Below are positions 25,330 through 33,523 of a DNA stretch of 59,882 bases, piece after piece (the first letter of the stretch is position 1; every line of letters starts with the position of its first letter). Source of the DNA: Lachnospiraceae bacterium (GTDB lineage Bacteria > Bacillota > Clostridia > Lachnospirales > Lachnospiraceae); NCBI GenBank assembly GCA_021769135.1, contig JAETTM010000020.1, positions 1 to 59,882 on the forward strand, written 5' to 3'. Below the pieces are notes generated by a model. It was not told the DNA's origin. It was given only the letters and a program-made list of their open reading frames with translations, and did not search any database. The translations under genes and the position numbers were made by a program.

Positions 25330-26141
25330 TCTTCCATCCTCCTTATAAGCTCATCCAAATCATGCTCTTCTTCTACAATTTTTATTTCATCCTTTATATC
25401 CTCCAATGTCAGATGATAGCAATCCAATACCCTCTCCAAAGTCTCTTTCGGTATTGCTTTATGGTTATAATTATAAATAGCATAATCCAAATATTCAGGA
25501 GGCATGGATATCTCATTCGCTGCAATGTTCAGCATTGCATTTCCTCCTGTTGCCCGAAGTAAATTTCCCACTCTCTTTTTATTCTTTTCATTGTCCAAAC
25601 AGATTCTTTCATCCGGGGCAATCTTCCCTAAAACTTCCAGGCGGTTAAGAACCATCTCGAAGCTAACATTAAACGCCGACATCATTTTAGCTACATCATA
25701 TGCTGACAAAGTTTTCCCCTGAAGAGCATTAAGTTCAAAATCAAAATAATCATTTACAGCGTTTTGGGGCATTAAAAGATTTGCCGCAAAAAAATTGGCC
25801 TCCTGCTCCTTTATATCTTCTGATTTTTCCGATATTGTCCTAATATCATCCAAAAAGGATTCCCCTCGCTCTAAGTGCAGCATAACATGGCCGATTTCAT
25901 GAGCCAGCGTAAACAGTTCTCTGGACAGCCGGACTGATGAATTTGTAAAAATAATAATATCCCCATTCTTTTTGTATGAAAAACCCAAATTTCCATCTTC
26001 AGCAATCGGGTATCGTATCAGTTTATATCCAAAACGTCCACATTCCTGAAAAAGATTGATTATGCTATATCTGTTCACTTTGCACAAATTGCGAAATTCG
26101 TCTGCTTTCTGTCTTATCTCTTTTTTTCTATTTCCATTCAT
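25326..26141 (-). CDS. ImmA/IrrE-family metallo-endopeptidase
   Basis: The protein has an N-terminal DUF955 zinc peptidase domain with the HEIGH motif (TLAHEIGHVMLH) followed by EQEANFFAANLLMP, both diagnostic of ImmA/IrrE proteases. These cleave XRE-type repressors in phage, ICE and DNA-damage responses. The C-terminal third (about 170-270) is unassigned. ATG 26141 sits better behind AAAGGG than ATG 26150, giving 271 residues. It follows the XRE gene by a short gap and overlaps the PIN gene. Its likely substrate is the adjacent XRE protein. Confidence 0.85.
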   Translation of the reverse strand: MNGNRKKEIRQKADEFRNLCKVNRYSIINLFQECGRFGYKLIRYPIAEDGNLGFSYKKNGDIIIFTNSSVRLSRELFTLAHEIGHVMLHLERGESFLDDIRTISEKSEDIKEQEANFFAANLLMPQNAVNDYFDFELNALQGKTLSAYDVAKMMSAFNVSFEMVLNRLEVLGKIAPDERICLDNEKNKKRVGNLLRATGGNAMLNIAANEISMPPEYLDYAIYNYNHKAIPKETLERVLDCYHLTLEDIKDEIKIVEEEHDLDELIRRMEE

Positions 26142-26159
26142 GCAAATCATTTCCCTTTA

Positions 26160-26498
26160 TTATTTCGATTCGTCCACCGGCTGCAGATGCATATACAAAT
26201 GTTTATTCGCATAAAACAAATCCAGCATGTCAAATATTTTCTGTGCAGATTCCATACCACTTATGCCGCCTCTATATGCAACGTTCTTATCTTTATCCAG
26301 AATATTAGTAATGTCGCCTACCGCTACATCCAATATATCTGATATGCGCGTTAAAACCTCCAATGTAATATTATTATTACCATTTTCTATTCGGGCGTAT
26401 TTCTGTCTGCTGATTCCCAGTTTTTCAGCCATATACTCCTGTGTCAGGTTGCGGGCATTTCTTAGAATTTTAATCTGATTTCCTAACAATTCATTCAT
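26160..26498 (-). CDS. XRE-family helix-turn-helix regulator
   Basis: From ATG 26498 (GGAGG seven bases upstream; an earlier in-frame ATG at 26516 lies before that site) the product is 112 residues. An N-terminal HTH_3 domain is clear: LRNARNLTQEYMAEKLGISRQKYARIENGNNNITLEVLTRISDIL. The C-terminal 45 residues are unassigned. It should repress its own operon from the promoter at 26531-26558 and be cleaved by the ImmA/IrrE-like protease. AT-rich composition marks the cassette as acquired. Confidence 0.85.
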   Translation of the reverse strand: MNELLGNQIKILRNARNLTQEYMAEKLGISRQKYARIENGNNNITLEVLTRISDILDVAVGDITNILDKDKNVAYRGGISGMESAQKIFDMLDLFYANKHLYMHLQPVDESK

Positions 26499-26530
26499 GT
26501 CGCTTCCTCCTTCCACTCTTTTATAATATT

Positions 26531-26558
26531 ATTTTATGACTAAGAATTTTTTTGTCAA
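26531..26558 (-). promoter_or_regulatory. Promoter of the XRE-ImmA-PIN operon
   Basis: On the minus strand a perfect -35 box TTGACA (26558-26553) is followed after 16 bases by TAAAAT (26536-26531), a 5/6 match to the -10 consensus. Transcription would start about 25 bases before the XRE ribosome site. Confidence 0.7.
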
Positions 26559-26575
26559 TACAAATGTGGCATTTT

Positions 26576-26603
26576 TATAACATTATTATTATACTTTGTT
26601 ATA
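26576..26603. promoter_or_regulatory. Candidate operator for the XRE regulator
   Basis: A 7-bp dyad TATAACA (26576-26582) / TGTTATA (26597-26603) with a 14-base spacer lies just upstream of the XRE promoter, between it and the divergent kinase-fold gene. It suits a dimeric XRE repressor, but the region is AT-rich, so chance dyads are common. Confidence 0.4.
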
Positions 26604-26715
26604 TTTTTATTCCATCTTTTCTATATTTAGCATCTAAAAACCACCTCAACTATATCACCAACCCCCAATTTCCACCATATAATGATAATATATTACAAAT
26701 TCTCAGGTGATATTT

Positions 26716-27189
26716 ATGGATGCTCCGATTCATTTGCCAGATATTTTAGAACAACTCTCCGCTGGCGCATACCCTTTACTGGGAAGCGGTTCCGGACGGA
26801 AAGTTTATGACTTGCATGACGGCTCTGTGCTAAAAGCCGCCAGAAACGTGAAAGGATATGCGCAGAATCAAGTGGAATCCATTATCTCCGAAATGGATGA
26901 TTCCACCCTTTTTGCCAAGGTCCTGTTCATTTCTCCGGATAACCACTATCTCATTATGGAAAAAGCCAAAACAATTACGGACTTCTCCTATGTCCGCGAT
27001 TTCTTTCACGTAAAAACCAACAAAGAACTTTTTCAGCTAAACGATTTAAAATATATTCCCCACAAATATAATCTGCTTATCTCCGATCTGTGCCGCCCTG
27101 TTAACTGGGGAATCCTGAATGACCGCCCCGTTATCATCGACTATGGATTTACCGGCAGAATCCGGCGGAAATACTACTCGATTTTTTAA
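26716..27189 (+). CDS. Mini protein-kinase-fold protein
   Basis: The 157-residue protein begins at ATG 26716, with AGGTGA five bases upstream (a GTG at 26707 lies inside that site). It looks like a very short eukaryotic-like kinase fold: glycine-rich loop LLGSGSGRKVYDL, the VLKAARN lysine, a catalytic-loop-like RPVNWGILNDRPVIIDYG where Asn and the Asp of IDYG match metal-binding positions, and a truncated C-lobe. Typical kinases exceed 250 residues and have a catalytic HRD Asp, which I do not find here. It could be a pseudokinase or a minimal phosphotransferase. It is divergent from the XRE cassette and convergent with nrdG. Confidence 0.5.
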   Translation: MDAPIHLPDILEQLSAGAYPLLGSGSGRKVYDLHDGSVLKAARNVKGYAQNQVESIISEMDDSTLFAKVLFISPDNHYLIMEKAKTITDFSYVRDFFHVKTNKELFQLNDLKYIPHKYNLLISDLCRPVNWGILNDRPVIIDYGFTGRIRRKYYSIF

Positions 27190-27197
27190 TCGTGTTC

Positions 27198-27893
27198 CTA
27201 TTCCACTCCCCTTAGCTGCACATTCGGCACATAACCGCGCACCAATGCCGCCTTTTTTTCCATTTCTTCCTTTGTACAGCTATGGAAGCCAGGGAAAATT
27301 ACCCCGCTGCTTTCTTGGTATTCCTGCAAAAAATATGCTTTCGCCCCTTCTATTTCTTTCCCCAGTTTTATCATATTCTCATCGCTGTGCAGTTCCTTTA
27401 CCACTGTTGTGCGGAATTCATAATCTATTCCGCTGTTTTTTATCAGATTTATGGACTCCCTGATTTTATTCAGGTTGATATGGCCGCATCCTGCCGTTTC
27501 CCCATAGTGTTCCATGCAGTTCTTTACATCCATGGCAATATAATCCAGCAGCCCTTCCGCAAGCAGTTCCCGAATCATTTCCGGGCGATAGCCATTTGTA
27601 TCCAGTTTCACCAGATAGCCCATCTTTTTAATCCTGCTTATCCCTGGGCCCAAATCTTTATCCAGCGTAGGCTCCCCTCCGGTTATGCATACCCCCGACA
27701 GGATGCCTTTTCTCTTTTCCAAAAAGGAGTATATCTCTTCCTCTTCTATCACAGGCTGGCTTTCCGGCCTTAACACCAAATCCCCATTTTGGCAAAAAGG
27801 GCAGCGGAAATTGCAGCCGCCAAAAAAAATAGTAGCCGCCACATGGCCCGGGTAATCCAAAAGCGTTGTTTTATTTAGCCCGCATATCCGCAA
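27198..27893 (-). CDS. nrdG: Anaerobic ribonucleotide reductase activase, NrdG2 type
   Basis: The 231-residue radical SAM protein starts LNKTTLLDYPGHVAATIFF and has the cluster motif CNFRCPFC (Cys27, Cys31, Cys34) and GGEPTLD, typical of NrdG2-type activases. These use a 4Fe-4S cluster and S-adenosylmethionine to make the glycyl radical of class III ribonucleotide reductase. The start is TTG 27893, supported by GGAGG eight bases upstream. No nrdD gene is in the window, so the partner enzyme must lie elsewhere. An alternative role as activase of another glycyl-radical enzyme cannot be excluded. Confidence 0.85.
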   Translation of the reverse strand: MRICGLNKTTLLDYPGHVAATIFFGGCNFRCPFCQNGDLVLRPESQPVIEEEEIYSFLEKRKGILSGVCITGGEPTLDKDLGPGISRIKKMGYLVKLDTNGYRPEMIRELLAEGLLDYIAMDVKNCMEHYGETAGCGHINLNKIRESINLIKNSGIDYEFRTTVVKELHSDENMIKLGKEIEGAKAYFLQEYQESSGVIFPGFHSCTKEEMEKKAALVRGYVPNVQLRGVE

Positions 27894-27992
27894 TGTCTAT
27901 CCCTCCGTCCTCATACTCCTTTAAAATTCCCGGTTGAAAAATAAAATACAATGTCATATCATATATTTGTCAGCGCAGCCGCTATTTACTGC

Positions 27993-28032
27993 AATAGGAA
28001 AAATGCCTTTACGGCCGCACCTTTTTCCTATT
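27993..28032. other. Hairpin between divergent nrdG and tadA
   Basis: A perfect 11-bp inverted repeat AATAGGAAAAA (27993-28003) / TTTTTCCTATT (28022-28032), extended by TGC/GCA inside, lies in the 200-base divergent gap. As it sits upstream of both genes it could be a regulatory stem or a divergent terminator. No NrdR-box-like sequence was recognised beside it. Confidence 0.45.
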
Positions 28033-28096
28033 ACTAAGTATACCACCGCGATGGACAAAAACAAGTGACGTATAGTCCAATATAAAGAGGAAAGCC

Positions 28097-28594
28097 ATGG
28101 ATATTCATGAAAAATATATGAAAGAAGCTTTAAAACAGGCGAAAAAGGCCTATTTGCTGGGAGAGGTTCCCATCGGATGCGTTATCGTTTACGATGGGAA
28201 AATCATAGGCAGAGGTTATAACCGCCGAAATACGGACAAAAATACATTAGCCCATGCGGAAATGACTGCCATCCGTAAGGCCAGCAGCAAAATTGGCGAC
28301 TGGCGGCTGGAAGGCTGTACCCTTTATGTAACGCTGGAACCTTGCCAGATGTGCTCCGGCGCTATTGTACAGGCCCGCATCACGGAAGTCGTCATGGGAA
28401 GCATGAACCCAAAAGCCGGATGCGGCGGCTCCATCCTTAATATACTGGAAATGCCCCAGTTTAACCATCAGGTAAAAGTAACCCGCGGCGTTCTGGAAGA
28501 GGAATGCAGCCAGATGCTGACTACTTTTTTCAAGGAACTGCGGCTCCAGAACAAAATGGAAAAAGCCGCCTGCGGCGATATATCTGCAAAATAA
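28097..28594 (+). CDS. tadA: tRNA-specific adenosine deaminase
   Basis: The 165-residue protein is a zinc deaminase of the CDA fold with HAE (His53, Glu55) and PCxxC (Cys83, Cys86 in EPCQMC) motifs. It converts A34 to inosine in tRNA-Arg(ACG), letting it read CGU, CGC and CGA codons. RBS AGAGGAAA precedes ATG 28097. It lies just upstream of the SRP RNA gene, an arrangement common in Firmicutes. Length is normal for TadA. Confidence 0.93.
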   Translation: MDIHEKYMKEALKQAKKAYLLGEVPIGCVIVYDGKIIGRGYNRRNTDKNTLAHAEMTAIRKASSKIGDWRLEGCTLYVTLEPCQMCSGAIVQARITEVVMGSMNPKAGCGGSILNILEMPQFNHQVKVTRGVLEEECSQMLTTFFKELRLQNKMEKAACGDISAK

Positions 28595-28620
28595 TCCCGC
28601 TGAATCCCCGCAATTTTTCA

Positions 28621-28649
28621 TTGACAAACAGCTTAAAAAACAGTATACT
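28621..28649 (+). promoter_or_regulatory. Promoter of the SRP RNA gene
   Basis: A perfect -35 box TTGACA (28621-28626), a 17-base spacer and TATACT (28644-28649) form a near-consensus sigma-A promoter. The RNA would start about 7 bases on, at 28656, exactly where the terminal stem of the SRP RNA begins. Confidence 0.9.
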
Positions 28650-28655
28650 TAGAGC

Positions 28656-28919
28656 ACCGTGCAGCCGGGGCGTTAGCGGTGTCCTGTACCTACAATCCGC
28701 TTTAGTAGGGGTGATGTTCTGTCGCGGGCTTTTATTCGGTATAGCTGCCCTTTATAAGTGGCGTTGAAGTTCGGGTCTTACGCAATGGGAATCCGTGAAC
28801 CGTGTCAGGTTGGGAACAAAGCAGCACTAAGCGGAATCTCCCATGTGCCGTAAGGGTGCCTGGCGGAGTTAACTGTAAAGGTAACGTATATTGATGCGGC
28901 TCAACGCAGGACGCACGGT
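28656..28919 (+). ncRNA. ffs: Signal recognition particle RNA (large, with Alu domain)
   Basis: The ends pair (ACCGTGC at 28656 with GCACGGT ending at 28919), giving an RNA of about 264 nt, the size of Firmicutes scRNA. The conserved Ffh-binding helix is seen at 28804-28825: GTCAGG, a GGGAAC loop, then AGCAGC. The 5' part GCAGCCGGGGCG fits the Alu arm. It is driven by a consensus promoter. No clear terminator separates it from the radical SAM gene starting about 30-60 bases downstream. Exact 3' end is approximate. Confidence 0.9.
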
Positions 28920-28974
28920 ATTGATATGAGTGGGCAATTCAGTATTTATGCTGCAGAAAGGCATGGCCACTGCT

Positions 28975-29958
28975 ATGGATTATATTTTAGACTTAAGGGA
29001 ATGCTCCCTCTGTCCGAGAAACTGCCGCGTCAACCGGGCGGAAGGACAAAAGGGCTATTGCGGACAGACATCCGAAATAACAGCGGCAAGGGCTGCCCTT
29101 CATATGTGGGAAGAACCTTGTATTTCAGGCCAGGCCGGTTCCGGCACGGTCTTTTTTTCAGGCTGCAATATGGGCTGCGTTTTCTGCCAGAACCACCCTA
29201 TTTCCACAAGCCAGGCCGGGAAAAAAATATCCCCCGAACGGCTTGAAGAAATCTTTTTTCATCTTCAAGAGCAAAAAGCATGCAACATCAATTTAGTTAC
29301 TCCCACCCATTTCATTCCCCAAATCAGACATGCGCTGCAAAGGGCAAAATCCAACGGCCTTGCCATCCCTGTAGTTTATAACACCAGCGCCTATGAAAAA
29401 GCGGAAGCCCTTAAAACATTGGACGGCCTGATCGATATTTATTTGCCGGATTTAAAATATTTTTCCCCTGTCCTTAGCAAAAAATATTCTTTTGCCGAAG
29501 ATTATTTTCTCTATGCATCCGCTGCCATCGAAGAAATGGTCCGTCAAACGGGAAAACCCGTCTTTGCCCCCCAGGAACTGCCCACCCCTAATTCCTCCGG
29601 GAAAATTTCCAGCGGAAGCCAGGAAGAGGATGATTATTCCGGACCTTTAATGAAAAAGGGAGTCATTGTCAGACATCTTGTTCTTCCGGGCTGTACGGAG
29701 GATTCCAGACAAATTCTAAAGTACTTATATTCCGCCTATAAAAACGACATATACGTCAGTATTATGAGCCAATATACTCCCCTTTCCGATTTTCTGGACA
29801 TTCACGCTTATCCTGAATTAAACCGCCCGGTCACACCAAAAGAATATGACGATGTCGTCGATTATGCCATTTCGCTGGGAATAGAAAACGGCTTTCTCCA
29901 GGACGGCGATGTTTCCTCCGAAAGCTTCATCCCTGCTTTTGACGGCTATGGAATATAA
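28975..29958 (+). CDS. PflX-like radical SAM protein (COG1313)
   Basis: From ATG 28975 the product is 327 residues. It begins DYILDLRECSLCPRNCRVNR, a Cys-rich preamble, then TVFFSGCNMGCVFCQNHPIS with the CxxxCxxC cluster motif of radical SAM enzymes. This is the COG1313 (PflX) group, annotated as putative pyruvate-formate-lyase activases without proven activity. The start is uncertain: ATGs at 28948 and 28963 and a GTG at 28930 are also in frame, and AGAAAGG at 28955 is 13 bases from the chosen start. It is the only gene downstream of the SRP RNA and may be read from that promoter. Confidence 0.8.
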   Translation: MDYILDLRECSLCPRNCRVNRAEGQKGYCGQTSEITAARAALHMWEEPCISGQAGSGTVFFSGCNMGCVFCQNHPISTSQAGKKISPERLEEIFFHLQEQKACNINLVTPTHFIPQIRHALQRAKSNGLAIPVVYNTSAYEKAEALKTLDGLIDIYLPDLKYFSPVLSKKYSFAEDYFLYASAAIEEMVRQTGKPVFAPQELPTPNSSGKISSGSQEEDDYSGPLMKKGVIVRHLVLPGCTEDSRQILKYLYSAYKNDIYVSIMSQYTPLSDFLDIHAYPELNRPVTPKEYDDVVDYAISLGIENGFLQDGDVSSESFIPAFDGYGI

Positions 29959-29980
29959 CATATAAAAGAATGTTTCTCCA

Positions 29981-30907
29981 CTAAATTTTTACCCGGCGCA
30001 AATAATAGCCGAATTTTCCCGGTTCCGCTTTTCCCCCGGAGCATTCAAATGCCTCAAAGCCAAACATCAGGGCAACCATTTTTTCCCTTTCATAATATAC
30101 TCCCGGCACTCCCAGGTAAAAGTCTTCCCCGGCTTCTTCGCCTTCCTCTTCCTCCCTCCATTCCTTCCCCAGTACAATATGGCGGTAATTATAAAATCCA
30201 TGGAGCAAAAAGCTATTGTTTGCCAAATGCTGAAAATCCCCTGTCATAATGACAAAGTCCTTCGGCTGAATGGATATATATTCCCTCTCGTCCTCATATG
30301 GATGAACTATAGGATACATATGGCAAAGCTGCTCCCATTTGTCATTCAATATCATCTCTTCCATCCGTATTTTCTTTTCTTTGCCGCCTTCCTCTTTTTC
30401 TGCAGGAGAACATTGCCTTGGCTGCGTCAATGGCTTTTCCTCTCCCTTCCACTTTTCCGCAGCTATAAACTCCGGTCTGCTCATCTTTTGTCTTTTATTT
30501 TCCTCTGTTTTTTCCGCGTTTTCCGGGCCGGTCCTTTCTTCCTCCGTTCCGTTTTCTCCCCTTTGCAGTTTTCCTTCTATCATTTTATCCCCAGATATCC
30601 TCACAACAAGGCGTACGATTTCATCGCTGGAAATCCCTTTGCCTACCGGTTCGTTGTTTTTCCCTTCCCGTTTCCATTGGCCGGTTCCCTTATGTAAAAA
30701 GACACTTCCAATTCCGTATTCATCCCCCTTCTTGTCCACCGCACATATCTCATATTTCTTTTCCGGCCATTCCGTCATCCCCGATATATGCATATCGAAG
30801 GCCCATTCATTCCCCCGGTGCTCTTCCTTTACAAACCCGGCCCCTTTTACCCTGCTGCCAAATTCCATATAAGAAAGATATACTACCCTTTTACAGCAAT
30901 TGGACAT
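29981..30907 (-). CDS. Hypothetical protein, possible Lachnospiraceae DUF6128 type
   Basis: From ATG 30907 (AGGAGG seven bases upstream; ATG 30934 rejected) the product is 308 residues with no signal peptide or membrane segment. An N-terminal domain (VVYLSYMEFGSRVKGAGFV, about 1-105), a charged low-complexity middle (about 105-185, rich in E and K), and a C-terminal domain (QPKDFVIMTGDFQHLANNSF, LLHGFYNYRHIVLG, YLGVPGVYYERE) are visible. This layout is common in Lachnospiraceae proteins of unknown function; I believe the C-terminal part is what databases call DUF6128, but could not check. No role is proposed. Confidence 0.65.
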   Translation of the reverse strand: MSNCCKRVVYLSYMEFGSRVKGAGFVKEEHRGNEWAFDMHISGMTEWPEKKYEICAVDKKGDEYGIGSVFLHKGTGQWKREGKNNEPVGKGISSDEIVRLVVRISGDKMIEGKLQRGENGTEEERTGPENAEKTEENKRQKMSRPEFIAAEKWKGEEKPLTQPRQCSPAEKEEGGKEKKIRMEEMILNDKWEQLCHMYPIVHPYEDEREYISIQPKDFVIMTGDFQHLANNSFLLHGFYNYRHIVLGKEWREEEEGEEAGEDFYLGVPGVYYEREKMVALMFGFEAFECSGGKAEPGKFGYYLRRVKI

Positions 30908-31032
30908 CCCATTTCCTCCTTTTTCCCAGCCCATCGGACATTGAAAATCCTTTGTAACCCATTCTATGCATCTCTATGTCCATTTATTCTGACAAGCTGT
31001 AGGGCTGCATTTCCTTTGGATGCCCGTGTGCA

Positions 31033-31071
31033 ACGAACGCCGCCACGCTCCGCGAGCGGGCTTATCGTAAC
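31033..31071 (+). repeat. Dispersed 39-bp repeat, copy 1
   Basis: This segment matches 43955-43993 at 31 of 39 positions, with the cores GCCACGCT and CGCGAG and the GCTTAT/GTAA ends conserved. Both copies lie between minus-strand genes, in the same orientation, next to hairpins. It may be a short dispersed element typical of this genome. Confidence 0.6.
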
Positions 31072-31100
31072 AAAAGGAGTTGACCCAAGCGGCCAACTCC
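31072..31100 (-). terminator. Terminator after the CdaR/PucR-like gene
   Basis: On the minus strand GGAGTTG (from 31100) pairs with CAACTCC (to 31076), with an 11-base loop, followed by TTTTGTTAC. This is a Rho-independent terminator about 60 bases after the stop at 31161. Confidence 0.8.
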
Positions 31101-31160
31101 AAAGAATGCTTTGCATCCCATCATTCACTCTATTCCACTTTGCCATAGGCACCTGCCCCA

Positions 31161-32249
31161 TCAGTACTCCAATGTGTCCAGATACTTCATATAATTCACA
31201 ACCATCAAAGCAATTTTAAATGTCAGCGCATCATCAAAGGTCCTGATATCCAACCCTGTGCTTTTCTCCAGTTTCTCAATCCGGTAGACTAATGTATTTC
31301 TATGTACATAGAGCTGCCTGGAAGTTTCCGAAACGTTCAGATTGTTTTCAAAAAACTTATTAATGGTTGTCAGCGTCTCGTCATCGAAGTTCAAAGGAAT
31401 ATTGTCCCCAAATATCTCGTCGATGAAAATCTTGCAAAGGTTCACCGGCAGTTGGTAAATCAGCCTTCCTATCCCCAAACTGCTGTATGCGTTTACTTTT
31501 CTTTCCACATAGAAAATTTTTCCTACATCCAAGGCCATCTTCGCCTCTTTATAGGATTTGGACACGTCCTTCAGTTCATTCACAATCGTTCCGTAAGCAA
31601 CCCGCACGTTCATCATCGCTTCCGTATTCATCATATCCACTATCATTTCCGATGTCTGTTCGATAACATCGTACCCTTCCCCGGGGCCCAGCGCCTTGAT
31701 AAGAATTACATTGCTCTCGTCCACGGCTGTAATATAATCTCCGGACTGGGCGGAAAACAGGCTGCCCAACAATTCGGCCTCGGTTCCGTCTTTTTCCGTT
31801 CCCGTTTCTATTATGATGACTGCCCTGGGTACGGCCACCTCCACATGAAGCTTCTTTGCCCGGTTATAAATGTCCACCAAAAGCAGATTATCCAGCAAAA
31901 GGTTCTGGAAGAAATTGTTGCGGTCAAACCTTTCCTTGTAGGCAATGATAAGGTTCTGTATCTGACTCACTGCCACCTTCGCAATCATATAGGTGTCATC
32001 GCTGCCTCCTCTGGCAACTAAAATATATGCCAGTTCCCCCTCATCTCTTATTTTCAGCAAATGATCCGCCCCAATCACCTGGCTGTCAGCCGGAGATGTT
32101 ACAAAATCTACCACAATTCCTATTTGAATGTCCTTTGTATCAAATGTAGATGCCACCACCGCGCCGTCTAAATCAAAAACGCATAGATTTACCTTCGTTA
32201 TTGCATGCAGTTCTTCAATACTCGTTCTGATTACCTGACTTGATATCAT
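31161..32249 (-). CDS. CdaR/PucR-like transcription regulator
   Basis: The 362-residue protein has an N-terminal sensory region of the sugar-diacid-recognition type (IRTSIEELHAITKVNLCVFDLDG), a central GGDEF-like region, and a C-terminal PucR-type HTH (INKFFENNLNVSETSRQLYVHRNTLVYRIEKLEKSTGLDIR). Such proteins act as carbon-source regulators. The start is uncertain: ATG 32249 gives MISSQVIRTS and sits 12 bases from AGGAG; ATG 32261 is only 3 bases from it. It lies just downstream of the MsmX/UgpC-like ATPase gene, which has its own terminator, so it is probably a separate unit. Confidence 0.75.
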   Translation of the reverse strand: MISSQVIRTSIEELHAITKVNLCVFDLDGAVVASTFDTKDIQIGIVVDFVTSPADSQVIGADHLLKIRDEGELAYILVARGGSDDTYMIAKVAVSQIQNLIIAYKERFDRNNFFQNLLLDNLLLVDIYNRAKKLHVEVAVPRAVIIIETGTEKDGTEAELLGSLFSAQSGDYITAVDESNVILIKALGPGEGYDVIEQTSEMIVDMMNTEAMMNVRVAYGTIVNELKDVSKSYKEAKMALDVGKIFYVERKVNAYSSLGIGRLIYQLPVNLCKIFIDEIFGDNIPLNFDDETLTTINKFFENNLNVSETSRQLYVHRNTLVYRIEKLEKSTGLDIRTFDDALTFKIALMVVNYMKYLDTLEY

Positions 32250-32370
32250 ATTTATAACCATTCTCCTTTCTTATATGCCGCCTCTTTTGAGCAGGAAAGC
32301 TTCCACCCCTAGGCCGCGCCGCTGTTCCGCCTTAACCGCATCTTTCCTCTGCACTGGCTGCGCCACGCGC

Positions 32371-32399
32371 AAAAGGGGGATGCTTCCGCATCCCCCCCA
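32371..32399 (-). terminator. Terminator after the MsmX/UgpC-like gene
   Basis: A strong GC stem GGGGGATGC/GCATCCCCC with a 4-base loop (32375-32396) is followed on the minus strand by TTTT. It lies directly after the ATPase stop at 32414 and is a good Rho-independent terminator. Confidence 0.85.
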
Positions 32400-32413
32400 A
32401 GAATCTCTTAAAA

Positions 32414-33523
32414 CTAGTTTGTGATAACCTGTTCTGTTTCTTTGTCAAATACATGAATCTTCTCAACATCAAAAGCAAATTTCACAGCATCGCCCGGCCT
32501 TGCCGTAGTACGGGAATCAACCCTTGCAGTAATCGGGAACTCAGCCAAATCAAAGTATAAGTAAACTTCTGCGCCGAGCAATTCGTAAACTTTAATTGTG
32601 GAATCGAATACGCACTGTGCGGAGTTAACAAACTCATCGGAATCATATACATCTTCCGGACGGATACCAAAAGTAACCTTCTTGCCTGCATAGCCGCCGT
32701 CAATCAGCTTTTTGGATTTTGCTGCCGGCAATTCGATGCTCTTGCCTGCAACGTTAAGGCATGCTGTATTGCCTTTTACTTCAACAGTTGCATCCAGGAA
32801 GTTCATCTGAGGAGATCCCATGAATCCTGCAACGAACAGGTTCTGAGGTTTCTCATACAGGTTCTGAGGCGTATCTACCTGCTGTACAATACCGTCTTTC
32901 ATAACTACGATTCTGGTACCCAGCGTCATAGCTTCTGTCTGGTCATGTGTTACATAGATAATGGTTGTGCCCAATCTCTGGTGCAGTTTAGCGATTTCAA
33001 TACGCATCTGTACACGAAGCTTAGCATCCAAGTTGGAGAGCGGCTCATCCATCAGGAATACTTTAGGGTTACGAACGATTGCACGGCCCATAGCAACACG
33101 CTGTCTCTGACCACCGGAAAGAGCTTTCGGCTTACGGTCAAGGAGCGCTGTCAAGTCGAGGATCTTAGCTGCTTCCTTTACCATTTTATCAATTTCATCC
33201 TTCGGAACCTTTCTTAATTTAAGTCCGAAAGCCATGTTGTCATATACGGACATATGAGGATACAAAGCGTAGTTCTGGAATACCATAGCGATATCTCTGT
33301 CCTTCGGCTCCACATCGTTAACCATCTTGTCGCCAATCCAAAGTTCGCCGGAAGAAATGTCCTCCAAACCTGCAACCATACGCAGTGTAGTAGATTTACC
33401 ACATCCTGAAGGCCCTACGAAAATGATGAATTCTTTATCTGCAATCTCAAGATTGAAATTTTTAACTGCCTCAAATCCGTTAGGGTACACTTTACAGATG
33501 TTCTTTAATGATAAACTTGCCAT
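32414..33523 (-). CDS. ugpC: Stand-alone carbohydrate ABC ATPase (MsmX/UgpC family)
   Basis: The 369-residue ATPase has Walker A GPSGCGKST, the LSGGQRQRVAMGRAI signature, Walker B VFLMDEPLSNLD and a C-terminal TOBE domain (about 240-360, including FGIRPEDVYDS). It is the MsmX/UgpC type that energises CUT1 sugar importers. No permease or binding protein is adjacent, and strong terminators and AGGAGG (before ATG 33523) suggest its own high-level unit. As in Bacillus MsmX, it probably serves several CUT1 transporters encoded elsewhere. Confidence 0.9.
   Translation of the reverse strand: MASLSLKNICKVYPNGFEAVKNFNLEIADKEFIIFVGPSGCGKSTTLRMVAGLEDISSGELWIGDKMVNDVEPKDRDIAMVFQNYALYPHMSVYDNMAFGLKLRKVPKDEIDKMVKEAAKILDLTALLDRKPKALSGGQRQRVAMGRAIVRNPKVFLMDEPLSNLDAKLRVQMRIEIAKLHQRLGTTIIYVTHDQTEAMTLGTRIVVMKDGIVQQVDTPQNLYEKPQNLFVAGFMGSPQMNFLDATVEVKGNTACLNVAGKSIELPAAKSKKLIDGGYAGKKVTFGIRPEDVYDSDEFVNSAQCVFDSTIKVYELLGAEVYLYFDLAEFPITARVDSRTTARPGDAVKFAFDVEKIHVFDKETEQVITN

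Noticed and set aside
24663-26603. XRE-ImmA cassette as part of a prophage or ICE
   Set aside because: No integrase, structural, packaging or conjugation genes are near, and no attachment-site repeat was found, so an isolated acquired cassette is more likely.
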